From Fallopia convolvulus (taxonomy: Eukaryota; Streptophyta; Magnoliopsida; Caryophyllales; Polygonaceae): DNA of 64,000 bases. How positions within the stretch are numbered: the first letter of the stretch is position 1; each line of letters begins with the position of its first letter. The position numbers and the translations under genes were made by a program. The DNA lies in the NCBI GenBank assembly GCA_964016875.1, contig OZ024722.1, positions 15,754,576 to 15,818,575 on the forward strand, written 5' to 3'. Shown here piece after piece: positions 56,875-64,000 of the stretch. The notes beneath the pieces were generated by a model. That model worked only from the letters and a program-made list of their open reading frames with translations, had not been told where the DNA came from and ran no database searches.

Positions 56875-59298
56875 TGTAATATCCGTACTCATTTTAGGTC
56901 GCATAAGTCGGAAAACGGGTTCCTTCACTTACAAGCAATTGAATTTTATTTAAATAAGTAAATCAAAAGCCAAATCCAATCTTAATATCTTAATTGATAT
57001 TTATCCTTAGCCAAAAACTAACTTATCCAAAATCCGTCTCTTGATCTCGTACGAGCACAATCTTTTCTTTTTATTATTATCCAATCAATAGATCGATCTA
57101 TCGTTAGGATTCCTTTTAAAAATCAGCCTCGGAGATCCACATTACCAAAATCACCGTGCCTTCTTCGCTAGCAAACGTACCCAACTGCATCAGGGAATTC
57201 ACGACGTCGCCGATTGCTGTTTGATTCCGGATAGGAGAGCCGAGAGGTTGCCGGAACTCACCACCGCCGTCAATCGTTGTGAGAAATTACCACTGGTGAG
57301 ATTCTGATCCTTGCTAATTCGTTGTAATGTCGGGGTAGGCAAGATCATAACTTGTTTAATTAGGAAGGGGTGGTCGTCGGAAAGCGCCGGCGGTTCGGGC
57401 GGGGTTTTCTAGTCACCTGGGAGCGCCTGCGGGCCGCAAACAGGGGCGCGAACAGAGGCACGAGCAAGGGCAGTAGAGACTGCTCGTCTCTGCTCTCCTT
57501 CGAAGCCGCCAGGCAGGAGCTGCGAACGCGACCAAATCAAGGAAGCGAACCAGAGGGCGGAGGCAGTAGGAAGCCTCGTCTCCGGTTTCCTTCGTGACCG
57601 CCGAGTTCGGACTGGGTTATCGCGGGGTGTGGGACAACCGGGGAAAAATAGACGGGGTCGGGTCGGAGACGCGTTGAAGGGGGCGTTGCCGGAGGTATTT
57701 TTGAACGGAGGCAGAGGGCGGAGCGGAGTGCGGCGAAGAACGGGGTTGTCTCGCGAGGTTGAAGACGAGTGGGGGATTGGGGGCCCACGCGGGTCAACTC
57801 TTTGGCTGGTCAATCAGAGAATTGGGAGAGGAGACGGGCTGGAGGGTGAACGGGGCCTTTCTTGGTCCAATTGGGCTGAAATGTGCCCAAATTTTAATAA
57901 TGAGTGGGCCGGGAGTTTGGGCTGGGAGTTTGTGGCAATTTCTTTATTAATTTGGGCTGGGAGTTTGGGTTGGAATTTGGGCCGGTACAAGTAGAAATTT
58001 GGGTATGTGTTGGGCTAGAAATTAATATACAATATGTTAATAAATTAAGTAGCTAGCTTAGTCGGGCAATTAGCAAAAATCGTTATAAATATTCGATTGC
58101 TTAAGGGGGGTTAAAAGTGGCTTTTTAAATAGGTTAATTAGTTCGGCTCGTATTCCTAATTAATTAATTAATTAATCTTTTCCTTTATAATTCTTTAGGG
58201 AATCGTTCCGTTTGAGATCCTATTTCCGTCTTCTTCAAAGGATCCCTAGTTCGAGGTAAGTCGTTTTTCGACTTGCTCGGTTCTACTCTGCCTTGTTAGA
58301 TTGCGTATCGATATTGTAGGACGGGTTTTGGGAATTAGTCCCGAATACCTTTTTAAATTGTTTGAAATTTTTGAATTGTTGTGTGCGTAAATGGTTTTGA
58401 ATATATTTATCGGAAGAATACTTTGGAATGTTTTCTCTGTGTTGGTACCATTTCCGACACGGCCCATTGTAGCTGGTGTTGAGGAAGAGTTGGCTACTTT
58501 GACCCGTGTGACTGGGAAAATCGTACCCCTTCAAGCGAAAATTATTATCTGTGTGTTTTTGGCAAGCGCTCCAGTGGAGGCTTAGCCGGAGTTAGAAGGG
58601 AGATTGGGAAGTGGAGTGGGAGGGCCTGCCTCTGCACTCGGCGCGGTGATGAGCGCCTTGGAAGACGGATTGTGGACAAAGGAAGAATTTCATTGAGGTG
58701 TGATTGTGATTGTGAATGCGTATGTGACTTGTGTGACTGATATGACTAATTTAGGTATTGGCCTTTAGAGTTATGATTGCGGTTGTGGATTTGTATGCTG
58801 ACTATAGATAACTGATTTCAAAACGTTCTACAGTTTCCATATTCTTTCTAGCTTGGTAGATTAGACGCTGACCCTTCGGGGAACATTTTTCAGTTCCAAG
58901 TATGAACCAGGGAGCCGTGCAGGAACCTAGGCAAGATGGCGGGCCGGAGCGGTAAAGAGCGCGTGTCATAGTGGGATTAGTTATATTAGTTTATTTATTA
59001 GTTGGATGTTGATTTTAAATATTTGCTAGACAGAGATAGGACTATGTTTTGGTTATTATTGTCTTGTTCGGATGGTTCAGTTCAGTAGGCGTTGTGACAT
59101 AATGAAACATTTATGATTTCGGGGATTCATGCATGATTACGTTTTTCTAAGTTTTATTAAATAAAGGTTGGATGTTTTATTATGATTTTCTCGTCGTGCC
59201 TGAGTTGTAAGGTCCTACAGTGTAGTTGTCAACCTAAATAATAGTACCCGGTAAAGTCTATTTCCCAGAAGCGCCTCGACGGAAGTCGGGGTGTTACA
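56875..59298 (+). mobile_element. 2.4-kb element with TGTAAT...GTTACA ends and 8-bp flanking duplication
   Basis: The left end TGTAATATCCG and the right end CGGGGTGTTACA are inverted relatives (TGTAAYAYCC). These TG...CA ends look like a long LTR such as those of Tekay-type gypsy elements. However, ATTTGGTT occurs on both sides (56866-56873 and 59299-59306), and comparison with the other array copies shows that only one copy was there before insertion. That is 8 bp, or 9 with one mismatch, not the 5 bp expected for an LTR retrotransposon. The interior has an unusually GC-rich block (57370-57890) and a splice-donor-like TTCGAGGTAAGT near 58250. No transposase or retroviral gene is present. Confidence 0.65.
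57370..57890. other. GC-rich block inside the TGTAAT element
   Basis: This 520-bp stretch is clearly GC-richer than the rest of the window and is open in several frames on both strands (for example 57370-57597 + and 57813-57409 -). High GC content makes such frames likely by chance. No domain was recognised on either strand. It could be captured genic sequence. Confidence 0.4.
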
Positions 59299-59460
59299 AT
59301 TTGGTTTGGTTATATCTTTTTTGTGTTCGGCTCGATTTGTAAACATTCGAGATTGAATACAATTTTAAGGCTAAAAAAATAAACTAATAGAGCTTGAGCA
59401 CAAGAAAACCCTACTTGTTTGTTCATGAGCAAATTCGATTATATGTTCATGAGTAAGTTC
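59299..59460. repeat. Last fragment of the macro-array
   Basis: After the TGTAAT element the array text resumes with 'GTGTTCGGCTCGATTTGTAAAC' and 'GAGCTTGAGCACAAG' words and stops at the Helitron-like start near 59461. It confirms that the element was inserted into the array. Confidence 0.75.
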
Positions 59461-59979
59461 AATATATATATATAAGAAGCAAGGAATAAAGCCACCACGT
59501 TGCGCCACCTAGGATTTTCCTACGTGTCATTCTCACGTTATGCCGCCTAGGATTTTACCACATAGGATTTTATATTTTGACAATTTATATATATTGACAT
59601 TATTTTCGGATAATACAAAAATAAGATAAATTAATTTAGGGAAGATTCTGTATAATAATGATTATAAATATTTTATATGATAATTTATTTGAATTAAAAA
59701 GATTCTATCTAAGATCTTATCATGTTCCACCACCTAGGATTTTTCATACATGTTTTTTTACCAAATTATAGACTACATGCCACATAAGATCTTATCATGT
59801 GCCACTTAGGATTTTTCATACATGTTATTCCCATATTAAACATCTAGGATTTTTCCATATAGAATTTTTTTTTATTTTTGGCAATTTACATATTTTAAAA
59901 AGATTCTATTTAATGTAAAATGAACTAAAGGGATATTTAATATTAATGCTAAATATTTGTTGTAATAATTTATATATAA
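59461..59979 (+). mobile_element. Helitron-like 5' segment with CCACCTAGGATTTT repeats
   Basis: The start TATATATATAAGAAGCAAGG, followed by 'GTTGCGCCACCTAGGATTTTCC' and repeated 'CACCTAGGATTT' words, is matched in inverted orientation by 63070-63207. The similarity extends some 400 bp inward. The start resembles plant Helitron 5' ends. A 3' end for this copy was not found. Confidence 0.5.
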
Positions 59980-60990
59980 TCTACTATATATAAAAGCAAT
60001 AAGGTTTGGAGCCATTTCCTTGCACCACCTCATCATTGTCCACATGTCGTTTCGAGAATGTGCCACGTCGGATTTACCACATGTCATCACCATATTAATC
60101 CATATATTTTATTTTCAAAACACCATAAAAAATTATAATTTTTGGTTTGATAATATTCTAACAAAATCTAAAAGATAATTTTCCTTTTTTATCGATAATA
60201 CGCTTGAAAAATAAAAGAAAATATAATACCAAAATGTAGAAGATATTATCAAACAAAAATATAGAATATAAAATATAATATCTATGGAAAAAATAATAAA
60301 ATTACAATATTTGGTTTGATAATATGCTAACAAAATCTAAAAGATTATATATATACATAAAACCAATAAGGTTTGGAGCCATTTCCTTGCGCCACCTCCT
60401 TATTGCACACATGTCGTACCTAGAATGTGCACGTCATATTTGCCATGTGCCATCACCATATTAATCCATTTTTTCGGAAACACCATATACAATAATCATA
60501 TTACTTGAATAAGATTCAAACATATTTTTTTCATTGATCCTAGCAACTATTTTAGATAATATATCAAAAAAGTCTCTCCTAGATAAATAGACTAATTGCG
60601 TATTTATTATTTGATAAATTAAAATTGGTACTTAGAAATCATTTCCTAGCAACTTTTATGATACAAATACCAAGATTTTTAAACTATATCTTTTAATTTA
60701 TTATTCTATGATCAACTAGAAACAAATTTTCTAGAATTAATTTAATACTTTTGTTTGAGTTAATTTTTTTCATATAAATGATTATATTCTTTCTGATATG
60801 ATACGAATTCTTTGACAATACATTATCTAAATAATGTGTATTATAAAATAAAATATGCCTAAGGAAAAAATACAAATATATCTAGTAAAAAAAATCTATA
60901 ACATAATAACAAAATTATAAATTTTGGTTTGAGAATATCCTAACAAAAGATCTTATACGAATTTTGCTCCAAAAAAACCTCAAATATATT
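59980..60990 (+). mobile_element. Helitron-like tandem 5' segments
   Basis: At 59980 the sequence TCTACTATATATAAAAGCAA, preceded by A, is a canonical plant Helitron 5' end. 'CAATAAGGTTTGGAGCCATT' follows and recurs at about 60362, a 366-bp shift, so two related heads lie in tandem. The AT-rich bodies share 'TTTGGTTTGATAATAT.CTAACAAAATCTAAAAG' and 'AAAATATAATACCAAAATG'. A third partial body copy lies at 60900-61090. No Rep/helicase gene is present. Confidence 0.5.
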
Positions 60991-61406
60991 TTTTTATTCG
61001 ATGATAAGACACTTAAAAAATAAATGAAAATATAATACCAAAATGGAGATGATATTACCAAACTATAATATAGAAGATATTATCTAAGGAAAATAAGAAA
61101 AGATTAAAACATGTCTTTTCATTGATTCTAACAATTATTTAGATAATCTACCAAAATAAGCCTCTGCTAATTGCGAAAAAAATTATCATAATTTTTTAGT
61201 TTTTAAAAGCTTTTTTCCTAAGTGTCTAATATATATTCTGTGCTATTTTGATATACAAATATAGTTATTTTTGAAATTGGATATTATATCTAATTTGATA
61301 TTCTAATCTAATAATTATCTCTTATATATACGATTTTTAATTAATTTGATTTGGTTTTAATTATTTAGTTGATATATTGTATTTTTTTCCTTTTTTAGGG
61401 TAAAGA

Positions 61407-61437
61407 CTAGCTGAATTCCCGTGATACTCACAGGGTG
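61407..61437 (-). mobile_element. Helitron-type 3' terminus (minus strand)
   Basis: Read on the minus strand, a hairpin CCCTGTGA-GTA-TCACGGG (one mismatch) is followed by AATTCAGCTAG and then T. A hairpin about 10-12 bases before a CTAG end, inserted before T, is the classical Helitron 3' structure. The body extends to higher coordinates; its 5' end is unclear, possibly near 63207. Confidence 0.65.
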
Positions 61438-62322
61438 ATTTTACTAAAGATTATGCAATAATTTGATATTAATATAAAATTTAAAATACTTGTATATAGC
61501 ATCGTAATAATATTATGTAATTTAAAAAAACATTAAGATCGTTGCACATATTTTTATATTTAAAAATTATTTTCATTATTTGTTGAAATATAATCTTGCC
61601 CCATTTTTAGATTGAATTTTTAAAATGTTAATTTCAATTGAATTGAATTTTTTAAAATATTTTTTTTATTTTTTTTTAAGATATTAATATGAATAAAATA
61701 ATCAATTTTTATAAATTTTTTATTACGGCTATGTATTTGAGTTCTTATCTTTTACTTTGTAATGTATATAACAATATTTTTAAATATGGAGAACATTAAT
61801 ATAAAGATTAGTATAGAAGATAACATAGGGAAAAAATAAAAATAATATAATGTTATAACTTAAAGATAATTACAATATGATATATAGCAGGTATAACATA
61901 ACTTATTAAAATATTTATTAAACTTTAATTTATTAAAATTTAGGTAGATATATCGATGTTTATTAAAGTATATCATATATTCTATAAATAATTTATTATA
62001 TTGTAAAATTTCAACATATAGATAAAAAATTATATACTTAGAGCACAAGATTTGTTAAAAGATAAAAGAAAATTTATTATCTATAAAATTAATATAAAAA
62101 ATATTAGCATATAGATCAAGTTTTTTTTAAAGATATGTATAAAATTAACATAGAAAGTAATATATAGATAGATCAAGTTATTAGAATATAAAAAATTAGA
62201 TGTATAGAAAAATTAATGCAAATTATTATTAAAAAGCTTGACATTATTTTATTCATGTAATGCCACGTGGCGTAATTTTTTTAACAGACATGGTTTTTGT
62301 TTTATAATGTATTAGGTAGATA
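61438..62322. other. AT-rich Helitron-body sequence, no gene
   Basis: Very AT-rich, with parts resembling 44726-45366. It probably forms the body of the minus-strand Helitron that ends at 61407. The reverse frame 62048-61860 is compositional. Confidence 0.4.
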
Positions 62323-62618
62323 CTAGTTATACCTGTCGTGTCATACACGACTACGACTCGGATTAAGTATGAGCATATTTATTTTTATATAATGATACAT
62401 AAAAGATAAAAAAAATTATACTCACATACCATAGATTTTTATTTTTAGAATCAAATAAATTTTGAATTTTTACAATTTTTTATAAATAAATAGAGAGAAA
62501 AATTATTTAAAAAATATAAAGTAATATAAATAAAAGTTGAAATTTTAAAAATAAAGTTGGGCCAAAGTCAATATGGTGGCTCAAAAAGATACAACTTTAA
62601 TATATAGTTATAGACAGA
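62323..62618 (-). mobile_element. Compact non-autonomous Helitron, 296 bp
   Basis: On the minus strand the unit begins TCTGTCTATAACTATATATT after A (62619) and ends AGGTATAACTAG before T. A perfect hairpin, GTCGTGT-ATG-ACACGAC, stands about a dozen bases from the end. All diagnostic Helitron features are present: TC start, CTAG end, subterminal hairpin and A/T insertion site. The 5' end is nearly identical to those at 47104 and 47700. It is non-coding. Confidence 0.82.
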
Positions 62619-62753
62619 TTTTTTTATCCAAAATTTAGTTTTTAAAAAATCTTTTACATCATAAATGGATAAAAAGACATAGATAATGTAATTTTTATCA
62701 TCTTGTAATTATTTTATTACTTTATCATAATGTTATTTAAGAAAACTTTATAG

Positions 62754-62756
<3 letters not shown>

Positions 62757-62786
<30 letters not shown>
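62757..62786. repeat. (AT)n microsatellite
   Basis: About 30 bases of AT dinucleotide repeat. Confidence 0.9.
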
Positions 62787-62788
<2 letters not shown>

Positions 62789-63069
62789 GTAATCAACTGA
62801 TAATAAATTATATACTCAGAATCTATCCTAATATATAATATAGATTATTTTATGTTAGATAGAATCTTTTCAATATATATTAATTGTGAGTATGACATGT
62901 ACGAAAAATTCTAGGTGACACATGGTAAAATCATACGTGGCAGATAACTTATATTACGATAGAAAAAATAACTCAAATAAATTATTATAAATAATATTCA
63001 TCAATAATATTTTACCAAATATTTAATGCTTTTATAGTTTATTAATTTATCATATTTCTATATTATTCT

Positions 63070-63207
63070 AATATAATATCAACATATATAAATTCTCAAA
63101 ATAAAAAATCCTATGTGGCGAAATCCTAGGTGGCTTAATGTGAGGACGACACATAGGAAAATCCTAGGTGGCGCAATGCGGTGGCCTTATTCCTTGTGTC
63201 TTTTATA
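63070..63207 (-). repeat. Inverted copy of the 59461 Helitron-like head
   Basis: Read on the minus strand from 63207, TATATATAAAAGACACAAGG, GCATTGCGCCACCTAGGATT and 'GCCACATAGGATTTT' follow in the same order as at 59464-59600 on the plus strand. The 3' end of another Helitron (63212) sits immediately upstream, so the true start of this copy is interrupted. Confidence 0.7.
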
Positions 63208-63211
63208 TATA

Positions 63212-64000
63212 CTAGTGATATCCGCCGTGCCGTGCACGACTATATGAATTTAATACTTAATTTATTTAATGAATATGATTTCAATTTCATATAAATAACT
63301 TATTTATTAGAAAAAAATTATATAAAAGTTTACAATTGATGTCATGTGAAACGGGGCCAAAATTATTAAGGTGACACACTATAATTTTGATGGCTTAATG
63401 TTAATTTATTTATAGAAAAATATATATATAAATTATTTGAATTAGAATCATTTAATTTTAAAAATCTTTTACAAAAAATATAAAAAGGTAAAAATAACCT
63501 AAATTCTTGTAATTGTTTTTTTCAAATTCAATTCTTTAAAAATATTTGAATAAAAATTAAAAATATACTTAATAAGAAATGATGAAAAAATATAAATAAA
63601 GAATGAATTTTTTAATGATAATAAAATCATTTATATTTACATAAATAATTAAACAAGAAAGTTAAGGAAAAGATAACGTAATTTTTTTTATTATCAAAAG
63701 TCAATTTAGGCAAGATAAATATTTATTTTTTTATAAAATTTTTTTAAGATAAATCTTTTACATAAATAGATAAAAAAATAAAGATAAAATAATTTTATTT
63801 AATTTTAAATAAAATTCGAATTTAATTTTTCATATAAATAGATAGAAATTTAATTGGAAAAATAAATTAATATATCTATCTTAAATATTCTTAATATATA
63901 ATATCTAATGTTCTATAATTTATTTTAGTTTTAGATAAAATCTTTTAGATCTATCATAATTTCTAATATATAATAGATAAGATTTTTATTTTAGATAGAA
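63212..64000 (-). mobile_element. Helitron, 3' end in window, 5' end beyond the edge
   Basis: On the minus strand the unit ends CGGATATCACTAG before T at 63212, with a hairpin CGTGC-ACG-GCACG about 13 bases upstream. The body (63300-63870) contains 'CTTTCTATCTATTTATATGA' and 'TTTTCCTTAACTTTCTTG' words. These correspond to the Helitron interiors at 47130-47430 and 47880-48200, so it is the same family in opposite orientation. No coding capacity. The 5' end is not seen. Confidence 0.6.

Noticed and set aside
57409..57813. 134-codon minus-strand frame and overlapping plus-strand frames in the GC-rich block
   Set aside because: High GC content lowers stop frequency in all frames; none has a domain or a conserved look.

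Overview
The window is nuclear DNA of a flowering plant, most likely a eudicot. It is AT-rich, has short-exon genes with GT-AG introns, and is packed with plant transposon families: Ty3/gypsy, Ty1/copia, Sirevirus-like, RTE and L1 LINEs, mariner, hAT, MULE-like and Helitron. I see no bacterial, organellar, tRNA or rRNA genes and no CRISPR. Species cannot be named from sequence alone. Only one ordinary host gene is supported in 64 kb: a five-exon, minus-strand gene for prefoldin subunit 6 (7466-9818), with TGGGCY promoter motifs upstream.

Layout. 1-3650: a TIR element of about 1.1 kb with 91-bp identical arms and a CT-rich, possibly captured interior, then two hAT-type MITEs in inverted orientation, each with its 8-bp target duplication. 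3650-7465: unexplained 3' flank of the prefoldin gene. 7466-10070: prefoldin gene and promoter. 10240-10930: foldback-like region built from a TGATGCACA motif. 11100-15150: AT-rich, nothing firm. 15150-26010: a nest of decayed retroelements: a Tat-like gypsy gag (+), a third hAT MITE, a Ty1/copia element on the minus strand that is itself split by an RTE LINE, and a gypsy protease/RT remnant. 26270-28060: a coiled-coil ORF of uncertain origin. 29170-30605: 3' end of an L1-type LINE (-). 31310-37243: a large mariner-like element with a decayed transposase, a nested TIR element and a second, convergent transcription-unit-like segment encoding an acidic 94-residue ORF. 37323-43430: two Sirevirus-like copia remnants pointing towards opposite ends, one carrying an envelope-like ORF and interrupted by a clean solo LTR.

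43436-44725 and 56875-59298 are related elements ending in TGTTACA; the second has LTR-like ends but an 8-bp flanking duplication. 45367-46281 and 48976-50905 are TIR-bounded; the latter contains degenerate telomere-like repeats and a roughly 300-bp tandem array. 46567-48910 shows four successive Helitron-type 5' ends before one 3' end. 51190-59460 is a degenerate tandem macro-array of a unit of about 1.2 kb, carrying MITEs and later insertions. 59461-64000 is Helitron-rich in both orientations, with several recognisable hairpin-CTAG termini.

Biologically this is a gene-poor, repeat-dense interval. Almost every open frame longer than 60 codons is a shadow or transposon debris. The items most worth following are the mariner element with its extra ORF, the Helitron tandem ends, the telomere-like array inside a TIR element, the 8-bp duplication around an LTR-looking element, and the apparent GC-AG intron in the prefoldin gene.
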